Positions 12,023 to 23,339 of a stretch of DNA of 64,000 nucleotides are shown one piece after another; positions within the stretch are counted from its first letter, which is position 1; each line of letters starts with the position of its first letter. The DNA is from Acestrorhynchus altus (taxonomy: Eukaryota > Chordata > Actinopteri > Characiformes > Acestrorhynchidae), in the NCBI GenBank assembly GCA_034509495.1, contig CM067506.1, positions 23,945,069-24,009,068 of the forward strand, in the 5' to 3' direction. A program made the position numbers and the translations under genes. Under the pieces are notes generated by a model, which saw only the letters and a program-made list of their open reading frames with translations, had not been told where the DNA came from and made no database searches.

Positions 12023-12429
12023 GAAAAGGAACATCTGTATGACTCCATATTCTCTCATAGCCAGTATGTTTCTCTGCATATGTGCGCACTCACACGACCC
12101 ATCCATGTTCCGAGGTGGGGTGTGTGTTTTCTCAGCTCCTGTGTCAGTGTGAGGAGGCTAAGAGTTGTGGAGGAGTGTGATTGTGTCCAGACGTCCAGAC
12201 GCTTGTCTGAGGATGGATGGGACAGCTCTGTGTGAGCCAGACACGAGACTGCAGAGATTCCATTACGTAGTTTGTGTGTCTCTCAGCACAACAACAGCCT
12301 GTAGCCTTCACACAGTCAAACAAACCTGAGCTCTCTGAGCACTGTGTATACACACATCAACTCATCTGTCCAAGTGCATGCCATCCTTCTATAGGCTACC
12401 TTGCTGTAAATGTAGATCAAAAGTGAAAT

Positions 12430-12610
12430 ATACACCCTTAAAAATGATGATTCTTCAATGGTTTTTTAGTAAAGAAAATAAACACTCAAAGAACCCTTTG
12501 CATGAATAAAGGTTTCCTGTGATGTAGTGGGTTCTATATAGAATAGGACAGTTGTTCTATATGACACCAAAAACATTGGTTTTTTTTGGTGATATATATA
12601 TTAAACCCTC
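12430..12610 (+). mobile_element. MITE-like repeat, CTTAAAAA/GGTTCTTTA type, copy 1
   Basis: Starts ACACCCTTAAAAATGATGAT and carries TTCTTCAATGGTTTTTTAGT, AAAGAACCCTTTGCATGAAT and GTTCTATATAGAAT. By recall this matches a family of short fish repeats rich in GGTTCTTTA words. A related reverse-oriented copy is at 14458-14594. Confidence 0.45.
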
Positions 12611-12898
12611 TACAGCACATTCTCCATCAGTCATAGTTACTTGATTCAAGTTTCATAGATAACATAAATAAAATGTTTCTTCAACGTAGATTTATTTTGT
12701 ATTTTACTTGCATTTATCGATATTTACTTGCATATATTTAATATGTTATATTCATGTGGAAGATATGTTTATGGGTAGGTATGTATTTGAATTAAGTAAA
12801 TTCATTTCATTTTCTCATCACGTTTATGTTTATTATATTTTTGTTTTGAATTTTAAATGTAAGTGCTGTATTTTTGGGTGACTAATGCTGAAACTGAT

Positions 12899-12990
12899 TT
12901 TCTCTTTTTTTTCTTTTCTCTCTCGCTTTCCTCTTGGTCCTGGTTTTAACCTGCTCTCACACCACTGACTCGTCCTATAGGTAAGTAAAC
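12899..12990 (+). promoter_or_regulatory. Candidate recursive splice site in kcnq5 intron 1
   Basis: A long pyrimidine-rich tract (TTTTTTTTCTTTTCTCTCTC then CTTTCCTCTTGGTCCTGG) leads through branch-point-like TTTTAAC and CACTGACT to CGTCCTATAG. This is followed immediately at 12981 by GTAAGT, a perfect 5' splice site start. A 3' splice site directly abutting a 5' splice site is the signature of recursive (ratchet) splice sites in long introns (family knowledge). A possible downstream donor ATG|GTGAGG lies at 13120/13121, which would define a 140-nt transient exon. It is in the sense orientation of kcnq5. Confidence 0.45.
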
Positions 12991-13352
12991 TCTTTGATTA
13001 AATGAATGAATATAATGGCAGTATGTAGATTTTACAGTTTGTGCCACACAATTTGTAATATATGATATGTTAAGCTGAAATTATAGCATGTGTTATATAT
13101 AGCACTATGTTTGCCACATGGTGAGGATATACTGCGGCTGGATGACTAATTGTCTTCTCTCAGGCTGCTCACTCAGCACTTGATATGGGTGTGTGTGTCT
13201 GAGCTGTTGTGTGTGTGTGTTTTTTGCTTATGTGCCAAGCTGTGTTCCTTTTTTGTGGCTGATCCAGCTGGAGATCAAACATAATCACACTGATTCTGAT
13301 TATGATACAATTAGTTAATTAAATGAAAATGTGGAAAATAAGAAGCAAGTGC

Positions 13353-13358
<6 letters not shown>

Positions 13359-13389
<31 letters not shown>
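13359..13389. repeat. (GT)n microsatellite
   Basis: 31-bp GT array. Confidence 0.95.
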
Positions 13390-13390
<1 letters not shown>

Positions 13391-13485
13391 ATTGCTGACT
13401 AAATGCCACGGCAATTTGTATTACTGTTACTACCTGTTTATGAGTCTTTGTAATTGTGTTTATTAGTCATTTGTAAGGTTTGTAT

Positions 13486-13486
13486 G

Positions 13487-13549
<63 letters not shown>

Positions 13550-13552
13550 TTA
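13486..13552. repeat. (AAT)n microsatellite
   Basis: About 22 copies of AAT. Confidence 0.97.
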
Positions 13553-14457
13553 TAGAATACAAATGTTGTTCAGTTTAGTATTTTTTCCTCTATTTGCTGT
13601 TTTCTATTTAGCGGTTTATTTTAATTTAGTAAGTTTATTTGCTTTTTTTGAGTTTGTAAGTGGGATGTGATAAATGGGGCAACAAAGAGGGAAGAAAACC
13701 ATGTAAGGAATGAGGAAAAGGAAAGCAAATTATGTCTGTAAAACAGGTCTATTTCTTGCTCTCATCAATAAAAATAATTATCTAAAAAATAATAAAGATA
13801 AAAGAGGAACTGCAGTGTATTATGACTGCAACCATATGTATACATGCATGTGTGTAAGTATGTGTGTTTGACTGTACATTTGCCAGATTGTGTGTGTGTG
13901 TCAGGCCCCAACACTCAACTAATGGATGGAAAATATATCTGCACTCTCTGCACACTTAAAAAAAAGCCTCTCAGAAGTTCCAGCGCTGGCCTCTTTTTCC
14001 ACTTGCTTTCTTTGGCTGCTGTCAATGCTCAAAAGACAGCTATAGTACGCTTTAAGCCTACTTTAGCTCCAGCTAAGTGTTGTTTTAACTGATGTGAGAA
14101 TTATAATTTTTTACCAGCTCTGGCTTTGCGAGAAATAAGGATGTTCAAATGAGTTCTTTCAAATGTAATCAAGCCTGTGAATACAGTTACTTTAATTTAA
14201 TCGCCCCACATGTACTCTGAAGAACAGAAGACAAGGATTAAAATGGTTGTGGACGACTCAATTCGTCAGCCTTTTGCTTGCCATGTTTCTTACACTGAAT
14301 ACTAATTTGTAGCTATGTCAGTCAGACTGCAGTGTAACGATGGTGTGAGAGTGTTAGAGCAGATATTACTGTGTGTAATATTAAAAGTAAAGGTGCTACA
14401 AATGATTCTTCGAGCAATGGCTTGGATGAGTGTGAGTGTGAGCTTTTTATAGGCTTA

Positions 14458-14594
14458 AAGATATTTCACTTGAGAAAAGGTTCTTCGCCAATTTTTAGGT
14501 TCTTCATATTCACATGTTTCTTATGAAATGGTTCTTTAGGGAATTTCTTTGTTTTGTGGAACCACTCGTAGACTCTTTGCTTTTAAGAGTATGT
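14458..14594 (-). mobile_element. MITE-like repeat, CTTAAAAA/GGTTCTTTA type, copy 2
   Basis: Contains AAAAGGTTCTTCGCCAATTT, GAAATGGTTCTTTAGGGAAT and ends TTGCTTTTAAGAGTATG. This is the reverse orientation of the 12430 copy, and it lies just left of the possible hAT element. Confidence 0.4.
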
Positions 14595-14610
14595 AAGAAA
14601 GGTGTTTAAA

Positions 14611-15968
14611 TAGTGGTGTAATAGACCACGATCCATACATAGGCCTTTTACACCAAAGTGGAACAGGCGCCGTTCCGGGTTTGCAAACCGAATTTTTAAA
14701 CATTAGGCACATTTCCACCAACAAAAATAAGTTCCAGAACCTCAAAAGTTTGCAATTGCGATCCATGTTTGGTCCATTCCATATAGTCACACTCTATATG
14801 ACTTGTTATACAAGTGTTATACAATACAGATTATACAATATCCATCACACACTAAATGACTGGAGATCATACACTACACAACTTTCAGATTAATAGCAGA
14901 TTATACAATATCCATTACACACAAAATAACTAGGGATCATACACTACATGACGAACACACTCCAAAATATAGGTGCATCGTATTACCTGGAGGACTCAAA
15001 TTAAACATGGGAGTACCACAGCTCACTGCAGTCATTGTTTGTGTGGCTCGTCACGCTGACTCATTATGTTAAAAATTCAAAAAACAGTTTGTCACGGGTG
15101 AGAATAAGCAGCATACATTGGAGGCAATGCTTTGTATGAGGTTCGATCCATGAACAAATTTTGGTTCAACCTTAAGTGGTGGAATTAGTGCCAGAATTAA
15201 GTTGCTTCATTTGAGGTGGAACATAAAATTGAACATGATTATATGGCTTTTTTCTTCATCTATGTGTTGTATTCACTATTCATGCTCAGTTCTCATTTCA
15301 ATCTCTGACCACTATGCACCAGTATACATTACCAGATCACACTCATGTCAGGCCAAAAAATCACGTAAGCATCACCACAAAACTGTTCCAGCTATTCCAA
15401 CTGTCCACTGCGACTGGTGAAAAAATCTGCAGATTAGAGCCAACCAGTACAGACTGACAATAAAAAATATTTAAAAATCACAAAGTGTAATCAGACTGTT
15501 TTGATGTTTGGCTCCAACTTCACCATACATATTACCCTCGGCACTACAGGAACAAATATTCCCAACATTTCTACAAATTATTCACTTGTCATTTTGACAG
15601 GTGGGTATTTAAAAATGGTTCTATTGGAAACGCTAAAGGACCAGACGTGCAGTAGTTTTGCTATTGTTAACACCATTGCAACAGTCTATAATGCAATATC
15701 TTTGTCAGTGACATCATTAGCCCCGCCCTTCTCACTGATCAGTCAGTCAGCTTGTTGGTTGAGCATGTACATGTGGACAGAGAACATGGACAGAGCAGTG
15801 AACATGCACTGGAAGGCTCCTTTGGCATTTACACTGCACTCAGTTATTTTTGAGTTATTCCTGAGTTATGAAGCCTAGAAAACAGCATGTAACTCCCTGC
15901 AAAGTGTGGATCTGGAGAGTTGATGGATACGAGCCAAACCTTGCATTTTGTGCTTTGTTACACCACTA
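14611..15968. mobile_element. Possible hAT-type non-autonomous element
   Basis: The block is bounded by an inverted repeat, TAGTGGTGTAA at 14611-14621 and TTACACCACTA at 15958-15968. Outside these lie similar 8-bp words, tgtttaaa on the left and gtttataa on the right, which could be a decayed 8-bp target duplication. The right end read inward continues CAAAGCACAAAATGCAAGGT, like a common fish hAT-related end (by recall). The interior is non-coding and includes a 70-bp tandem duplication. Several short ORFs have no recognisable domain. Confidence 0.4.
14827..14952. repeat. 70-bp tandem duplication
   Basis: CAGATTATACAATATCCAT through GATCATACACTACA occurs at 14827 and again at 14897 with few changes, inside the possible hAT element. 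Confidence 0.85.
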
Positions 15969-15969
15969 G

Positions 15970-17280
15970 TTTATAAATGTGATAAAGTGTGATAAAGTGA
16001 TAAAATGTACATTCAAAAATTCTTCCAGGTTTCACTTAAAATGAAAACTTTCTAAATGGTCAAAATTAATTCAGTGCATTTTATGTAAAAACTTTTTAAA
16101 ATTAAATTAAAAGCCCATTTACAGACTAATTTGTAGCACAATTATTTTATTCATACAACAGCCACTTTTTAGCACAGAAGAAAATTATGAAGAGAGTTAG
16201 TTGCTGTGTGAGATGAGCAGTAAAAGATGCGTTCTCAGCAGTTTGCACCTTGCTTCTTCTGGTGGAATGCTTGTACTTCACCATTTGGCTATTTATAGAC
16301 CTGGACATTAATTAAAAATCACCAGGAAAAAAAAGTGGAGCTGTTGAATGTGCAGAGACCCAGCTTTTCTTTTAATGATGCCAGGGGCTTGGCTGAGTTG
16401 GAGCAGGCCCCTGAGCAGCAGTCAGTCTGGACTGTGCTTGTGGAGCTGGCACAGCTCTACATGCTTCTACAGGGTGTTGCTTGAGAGGGAGTCACTGCCA
16501 TTATAGCTAATTGGCTTAGCAGCTGCCCACTGAAAGACCTGAATCAGGGAAAGAAAAGTGAGTCTTGTCACTGAGAAGCCTGACTGTAATCTCTTTAGAT
16601 TCAGCGTTTGTGTTCAGCTCCACTGAGTCTCCACCAAATGAGCTGTAAGGCTTTTAGAGCGCAGTGGAAATTCAGCTCATTTCACTAGAAGCATGAAACA
16701 CAAGCTCTGGCCATATGCAAGAAGAGAGAATGGACCATGCCCAAATGCTCAAATTAACTGGGTTAAGGGTTTTTTTCCATCTCCTGTAAAAAATGTACTT
16801 GTCCTGTTTTGATATGAAATGTGAGTTTACCATGACATTTATTTGATCAACTTCGTATGTGCTGACACTAGTCTTGGGCTGCCTGTAAAGTGAACATCTT
16901 TACTTACAGTGTGAGAAAGATTTGATTCAAACAAAAGCAGGTAAGAACCTGTGTTTAGAGACATGCTCTGTGAGATTTTAATACTGAAAGGCTATATAGA
17001 AATCCCTGCTACTGCTCCAGCAAAGAATAGCATTAGGGTGGAGATGCTCTGGGTGGAGGAGGTTTGTGTTTACTCATTCTCTGTCTCATTATGTCTGCCC
17101 TCTGTACAATCCCAAATAAAAGCCAACCTCACTCTCCTCCCTTTAGGGTAAGGCTGCATTTAGCTGATCACAAATGGAGCCCGAACACTAAAAGCACCTG
17201 TTGCTATGAGGACATGAACAGACAGTGTGGGTGTGGCAGTTTCATATTCACACTGCTAACTGATTTCACCTTCAGCTATG
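15970..17280. other. Intronic stretch, possible conserved non-coding part
   Basis: No exon or transposon recognised. Positions 16340-16730 are GC-richer and free of repeats, with CATTATAGCTAATTGGCTTA (TAAT homeodomain-type core); a conserved element is possible but unproven. Confidence 0.35.
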
Positions 17281-17825
17281 TCCTGTTTTTTTCTGTTCTC
17301 TTCTCTTCTCTTCTCTTCTCTTCTCTTCTCTTCTCTTCTCTTCTCTTCTCTTCTCTTCTCTTCTCTTCTGTTCTCTTTTTGGGTTCTCTTTTTGCATCTC
17401 TGCTTCAAATATTTTCAATATTTTCTCTTCTCTCTTCACTCTTCTATTCTACTCTCTTTTTTGGTTTTTCTCCTCTATATTTTTCTCTTTCTGTTTAATT
17501 CAGTCAAAATTCTTATTTTATGGCCTTCATATTGCTTATTTGCCTAAGCATAAGAAAGCATTAAAATATTAATATTCTTCTTCTGTTCTGTTCTGTTCTC
17601 TTCTCTTTTCTCTTCTCTTCTCTTCTCTTCTCTTCTCTTCTCTTCTCTTCTCTTCTCTTCTCTTCTCTTCTCTTCTCTTCTCTTCTCTCTTGTTCACCAG
17701 CTTTCTGCTATAGACTTTAGCTGCATTGTCACTATGTTTAATTTCTTGAGCGTGTTTATAGTAGGGCCTTTGTATTGCTTATTTGCCTAAGTGTGAGAAA
17801 GCATTGAAAATATTATTATTCTGAA
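17281..17825. repeat. Duplicated (TTCTC)n block
   Basis: Two pyrimidine arrays of a TTCTC unit (about 17296-17369 and 17583-17690) are each followed by a related unique segment. ATTGCTTATTTGCCTAAGCA then AAGAAAGCATTAAAATATT lies at about 17531-17573, and its counterpart at about 17773-17815. The unique segments are 242 bp apart, so the array and its flank were duplicated together. Confidence 0.85.
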
Positions 17826-17829
17826 AATA

Positions 17830-18669
17830 ACAAATTACATGCATTTATTAATGTTTTGTACTGCCTCTGGCTTCGTACTTTCTATTTCTTTCCCTGAATG
17901 TTTCAGCTGATGTCAGCATATTCACAAGCCCAGATCTGCCACAGCGAGAAAAAAGCCAATGCATTACCCATCTTATAAAGCCAAATTTGTCACATGTTGA
18001 ATTACTTTTATTACTTGGGTGCATCAGATACAATTATGCAGATATGAAATCTGATGAAACATATACAAAGTGCTCAGTATATAAACACCAATAAACCTCT
18101 TCCTATATGAACACAGAGCTGTGTTTTTATGAGCAGTATAACAATAGGTGTAGAACCATATGAAATGAAATGTGACAATTTCTGTTCATGTTACATGTTT
18201 CCACAAATTTATTAACAGCTAGAAGATGAAAAACACTTTGCTTAGTAAGAGCATACATCTCAATGCTTTCTCTTGTTTCTTCATTTCAAGCATTTTCATG
18301 TGGGATAAAGTTTTAAAAGCAAACACAATTGGTTCTTATGGTATTTAAAATGTACTGCCAGATTGAGCTCCCATGCTCCCATGAGTATATTGAGCTTCTC
18401 TGAGTTGGTGTGTGAGTTGCCATGGTGCATAGCTCCCCCAGTGGGGCATTGTGAATACAATCTTGAGAATTTAACCTTCTCATCATGCTCTGCTCGAACC
18501 AACATTTCCATATGTAGGTTCTCTCCTAGCTTGATAAGCCTGTGTTTTTTGTCTTTTGTGACAAACCTATAGACAGAAAATTTCCTTGTCCCTTGCTTGA
18601 GGTATTTCTTCATACATAAACCTCAACGTGATGTATCCTGTTACTCCAGTTTTTACTGGCTCGGGCTTC

Positions 18670-18735
<66 letters not shown>

Positions 18736-19270
18736 GTCTTCAGTCCAGTATTATAGTGAGGTTGATATTGACTTGTCGAAAACAGTATTGACTTTTAATT
18801 TATAGTGTGCAAAACTCCTCCAGCATCTTCAAGTTAGATGGATCATCAGAGATTTGGATACCTAACTCTGACTTGTACTTCTCAACATCTTCATGGTGTT
18901 GGTTAGTGGTGCCTCTGGCATTTCTTGAAAGGAGTGTATATGATAACAAATCATGTGACACACAGACATTATGACACACAGATTGCACACAGGTGGACTT
19001 CATTTAGCATGTGACTCCTGAAGGTAACTGGTTGCTCCATAATTGTTTCTGGTCTTTATAGCAGGTGAAAACATACTGTATGCACATGTCATTTTTCATT
19101 TATTTATTTCCAAATATGTTTCTTATGTATATTTTTCTTTGTTCACATCACCAGCTTAGAGTATTTTGTGCAGTTACACATACAATTAAGATAAATAAAA
19201 AACATTTAAATACAAGTTTTAATGTAATAAAATAGGTAAAAAAAACAAGTGTGGTGAATACTTTCACAAG
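17830..19270. other. Intronic stretch, nothing recognised
   Basis: Contains only the AT array at 18674-18732 and short overlapping ORFs at 18296-18613 that have no recognisable domain. Confidence 0.5.
18674..18732. repeat. (AT)n microsatellite
   Basis: 59-bp AT array. Confidence 0.97.
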
Positions 19271-19275
19271 GCACT

Positions 19276-19505
19276 GTAGATCCAGAGGGGAAATTGTCCT
19301 CTATATTTGTCCTCCATATTTGCCCATCCATGCATTGAAACACACATATACACAGTGAGCACAGAGTGGTGGGAAGCCCTTTTCCACTGGAGAGTTGAGT
19401 GTCTTGCTCAGGGGCATTTCAGTTTTGTACTGCCAGTTGAGGGAATAGAACCAGCAACCTACCAGTCAAAAGGCTGGCTCCATGTTTACCAGGCCATGAC
19501 TGCTT
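19276..19505 (-). repeat. tRNA-derived SINE, copy B
   Basis: Diverged minus-strand copy of the 8454-8725 element. The shared blocks are AGTTGAGTGTCTTGCTCAGG, TACTGCCAGTTGAGGGAATA and the ACCAGGCCATGACTGC head. The B-box is mutated to GGTTCTATTCC. Part of the central body is deleted. Confidence 0.65.
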
Positions 19506-19724
19506 GCCATGACTAATTAGTAGTGTTGTATTCTATCTTCAGATGCCATTATTTTGATGCCACTCTATTACACAGATGTTTTGCTCATAATGGTTTAAAT
19601 GTAATATTTTATATTTATAATAAATATAATACATTTTTATAATTAACATTTCCTAAAAGTTTATTTTTAAAAAGCAGTAGCATCAGGATGATACACCTGA
19701 ACAGCCACAGCATTTACATGTTGG

Positions 19725-19725
<1 letters not shown>

Positions 19726-19808
<83 letters not shown>
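19726..19808. repeat. (GT)n microsatellite
   Basis: 83-bp GT array next to the Tc1-like remnant at 19820. Confidence 0.97.
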
Positions 19809-19810
<2 letters not shown>

Positions 19811-19819
19811 ATATGTGAA

Positions 19820-20300
19820 TGTACACTTCTTGGTCACTTTGTGAGGAACACTATGATAATTCTGAGTAGAGCTGTTCTGATGCATGTTGACATTATCAAG
19901 CAATTTCTGCAGATTTTTCAGAAGTACTATATGCTGCAATCTCATGTTCTTCAGTATCCGAAAGGTAATCTGCTGAATTGAAATCATTCAGATCAGTGGG
20001 AATGCCACTAAAGAGGACTTAACTAAATACAACCAAAACTTTGGCTGTAAAATAATGTGCATGGTCAGCAACAACATTCAGCAACAATAGGCTGTGGCAT
20101 TCAAGTGATGATTGATTCGTATTAACAGACCCAAAGTGTGCCAAGAAAATATTCCCCACACCATTAAACCCACCTCCCACAGCCAGAAGATGTGTTGGGA
20201 CCATGGAATGATGCTGCTGGTGCCAGATTCTGATCTTACTGTCTATGCTCCTCAAGACTCATCAGACCAGGCTATGCTTTCTTGGAAGTCTTAAGACATC
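19820..20300 (-). pseudogene. Tc1-like transposon remnant
   Basis: The minus strand encodes RSIDSKIRIWHQQHHSM, then VGGGFNGVGNIFLAHFG and VVADHAHYF. These correspond to the Tc1 segments SDGRVRIWRQ..., GGGGVMVWGxFSWHxLG and VADHVHPF. The left edge reads ACTTCTTGGTCACTTTGTGA, similar to the terminus of the same family by recall. The second and third catalytic residues are not recognisable, and the part left of about 20000 is heavily decayed. A (GT)n array lies directly to the left. Confidence 0.65.
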
Positions 20301-20419
20301 AGTAGTTTTGGTACAGCCTCAATTGCCTTAGTGATCTTCAGTACTTGTAGCACCACCTTAAAGTTCAAAGTGTTGAGTATTCTGAGAAAAAAATCTGCTC
20401 ACTTTAATACCCCTTATAT

Positions 20420-22140
20420 TTTATTTCTGTCTTTTCCAGTCTCTGTCTTTTCCAAAATTCCTTCTTTGGCACCTACTGCAGCTTGTAAGTGCTTTTGGTA
20501 GCTTTGTAAGAGACTCACAATCATTGTTTTGGGATTTCTTCCATATAAAAGTGCTTGAAGGTCTGTGAGATTCAAAAACTGTCTTGCATGCAGTGTATTC
20601 ACAGATTATAATGAAGTTTAGCACAGTTAGAGTTGCGAGGGTTGTGGAAAACCTTCTGTTTACATAACATGAGGTAGTCCATTGTGGATTTTGAAGTGTA
20701 GGATGTGTAGGATGATTATCCTGCTGTAGAAGCTATTTTTTGTCTTCTATATTTTTACAGACAGTGTGTTGCTTGCTCCCAGAAGAACTGATATTTAACT
20801 GAACGCATTTTTTCATCTAATGTTTCCTGTTCCACTGGCTGCAACACAAATTCAAAGCATGAACAATTCACCATATTGAAAATTTAGTGAAGGTATCATG
20901 AACTTCTGCTGTGTTTTATCTTATTCTGTTGCTCATTGCAACAAAACTATTATTTTAACTTCAGTTCACAAGACTATGCATCAGACTTGCTTAGAAGCTC
21001 TTTTGAAAACCTTTGACACTGATGTGGGTTTGCCAAATTCGAATACATTTAAACAAGATGCTGAAGCAGTATCTAACCAAGTATTTTAGGCTTATGTTTG
21101 TGCTGCAGGGTAGGAGCAGGAGCCTACCCTAGAAAGCTTTATTGTAACTTTATTAGAAAGAGTATTATTTTACTACTGTATATTATCTGAAGTATCATGT
21201 CAAACAGATTTGTTTCTGTAATTACAGACATTCTTTTCTGTAGCCTCTGCTGTTGTTTTTTTTGTTATGCTTATGCTAAATTATTCATCTATTTGTAATC
21301 GATTCTATCAATGGTGGCACTCTAATGAGTGTGTGTTTGTGTGATAGCTAGCATAGCCTAGTAGAAGAGTGTAATGATGTAAAACAGAGTATTCCTGGAT
21401 TGTCTTACAGCCAGGGGAGTTAGCACTGCTATGTCGTTAATGTAAACACTGAAAGCATTCGCTTCAGTGACCTATGGGGCTGGTAATTGCTACAAAATGG
21501 CTAATATTGGTCTAAATCAGGCCTTAATCAGCTAGAATAATGTTTTTCCTCAGATAATGCTGTGTGTGTTTATCAGAGTGTTCAGCTTCAAAGGAGAGTC
21601 TCTCAAGCGAAAAAATGTGTTTGATCAAGACCCTGTGATCAACCCCCACCTCCACACCCACGCCCACCATCCTGCTTTCTCTGAGGAGAACATGCACGGA
21701 CACATCCAACTCTCCCCCCACAATCCCTTATCTGACACCCCCACCTTATCAATCAGATGGCTGAGTTAAATCAGAGGAGCGTTTGCCAATGGCTCTCATC
21801 TGTGTTTGTGTTGTGCCAAGTTGAAGTTGCTGGAAAGCATTTTAATTTGATTTTACACTGCCCTGACAAGTGTTTGTCATTTCTGTTTTCTTTTTTCAAT
21901 CCTGTACTCTGTCTTTAATTTACTCTCTAATTGTGTAGATTCTTGACATTCTCATGTTCATAGTTGACTGGCTGCCAGAATTACTGTGCTTTCATTTCTA
22001 CACAGAACCATTACTGACTTAATGAAGTCCAGAAAGATTTTTGAAAGAGTAAAACACTGAAGAGATCTACAGAGAGGACTTACCTAAGCAGTTGAGGACA
22101 AAGTAGATTGACGTGGCTTTTGGATAATAACACCATTATA
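20420..22140. other. Intronic stretch, nothing recognised
   Basis: AT-rich non-coding sequence. The short stretch 21550-21770 is C-rich on the plus strand but shows no domain. Confidence 0.5.
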
Positions 22141-22206
22141 AGTATATAATATATATATATATTATAAGCAATATATATTATAATATATATTATATATATT
22201 ATAAGC
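22140..22206. repeat. AT-rich palindromic repeat
   Basis: AT words with TTATAAGCA repeated at both sides of a self-complementary ATATAT core. Prone to cruciform formation by sequence. Confidence 0.8.
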
Positions 22207-22789
22207 ATTCACAACAAATTCAAGAATCAGCTCATCAATAGAAATTCCATCTAATCAAGCCTGTATCAGATACTCTTCTGTGTTAGCTTACCACGTGGCT
22301 GTATCAGGATTGTAGCTTGTTGAGAGCCCCCTGTCATCGCTAACAAAACATCCATCACAATTTTCTTTCACATCTCGCGTCCATTCGGCACCAAGGCACA
22401 CTTCTGTCAGTTCAGGACTGCACACATTTTTAGTTCATGGTCACAGATGATGAGTCTTATACATTCCCATCCATGAGTAGTCTCTACCCAGATAACAGTT
22501 TTACTTTAGCAAATATTCATATTTATTTGTTCATTTTTCTCTTTCAAATGTCTAAACCTTTCACCTGCCTATTCACATTGTGACATGTACACACAGTTTC
22601 TCACATGTTATCTTCCTACACACGGTATTTTATCAGGGCTGTTTTATTGCCTTTTTTTTATCTCTCAACACACAAGCCTTAGAATGATGCTTAGCTCTTT
22701 ATATGATTTCATTTTGTCATCTAAAGCATAGACAATTGGTTTTGGAGATAGGATGGGACAATTAAACAAAAATGAATTAAAATGTATAT

Positions 22790-23225
22790 GAGGTGTGTTC
22801 AAAAATGTCCTTAATTTGTTAAAAATACTTGTACTAAGATACAACGATCTTACACTATTCTCAATCAAAGTAGTCCCCTTGTGCTACCACACTTCTCTTC
22901 CAACAGTTCTGCCACTGTTGGAAGCAGCACTAAAATGCCTCTTTTGTGATGGCCAGCAGTTTGTCTGACAGGTGTGCTTGGCCTGGAAACTATATCAAAT
23001 GTGAAGAATGGGCAGGTGCATTATTGTGATTGAGCTGCCAACTGCCACAGGTGCGGTCATTTCCATTTGGGAATCGCCAACCTTTGCACAAAATTTAATG
23101 CAGTAGCATTGTTAAATTCTTCCGTCATTTTGTCAAAAACAAAAAACCAATGGCACTCACACTTCCTCACTCATCAGCAGGCTGCTTGAGACTGACAGCT
23201 TCTGTGGGTAGGAATAAATTCAAGC
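22790..23225 (-). pseudogene. mariner-like transposon remnant, internally deleted
   Basis: On the minus strand near 23050-22995 the sequence reads CGSWQLNHNNAPAHSSHLI, matching the mariner pattern HDNAPAHTS with the catalytic Asp replaced by Asn. Downstream, FQQWQNCWKRSVVAQGDYFD fits the C-terminal W..R......GxYF pattern of mariner transposases. The upstream segment (about 23137-23080) starts MTEEFNNATALNFVQ and joins directly to the catalytic region, so most of the protein is deleted. GAGGTGTGTTCAAAAATG at 22790 may be one end. Confidence 0.5.
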
Positions 23226-23254
23226 ATCCGCTTTAATCAAAAAAAAAAATCAAA

Positions 23255-23335
23255 AATGTATTTTTTATAGCGCTCTTCACAACTGAAGTTGTCACAGAGC
23301 AGCTTCACAGAAATAAAATAAATAAATAAATAGTA
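23255..23335. repeat. Possible dispersed repeat fragment
   Basis: TTTTTATAGCGCTCTTCACA followed by AGTTGTCACAGAGCAGCTTC resembles a short repeat frequent in fish genomes, by recall. It is followed by a short (AAAT)n run. Confidence 0.3.
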
Positions 23336-23339
23336 TTGC

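Noticed and set aside
11585..12106. Minus-strand ORF of 173 codons
   Set aside because: A large part is an IYIYIY run from an AT array and the rest shows no domain.
16921..16950. AAAAGCAG|GTAAGA considered as another recursive splice site
   Set aside because: The upstream sequence is purine-rich with no pyrimidine tract.
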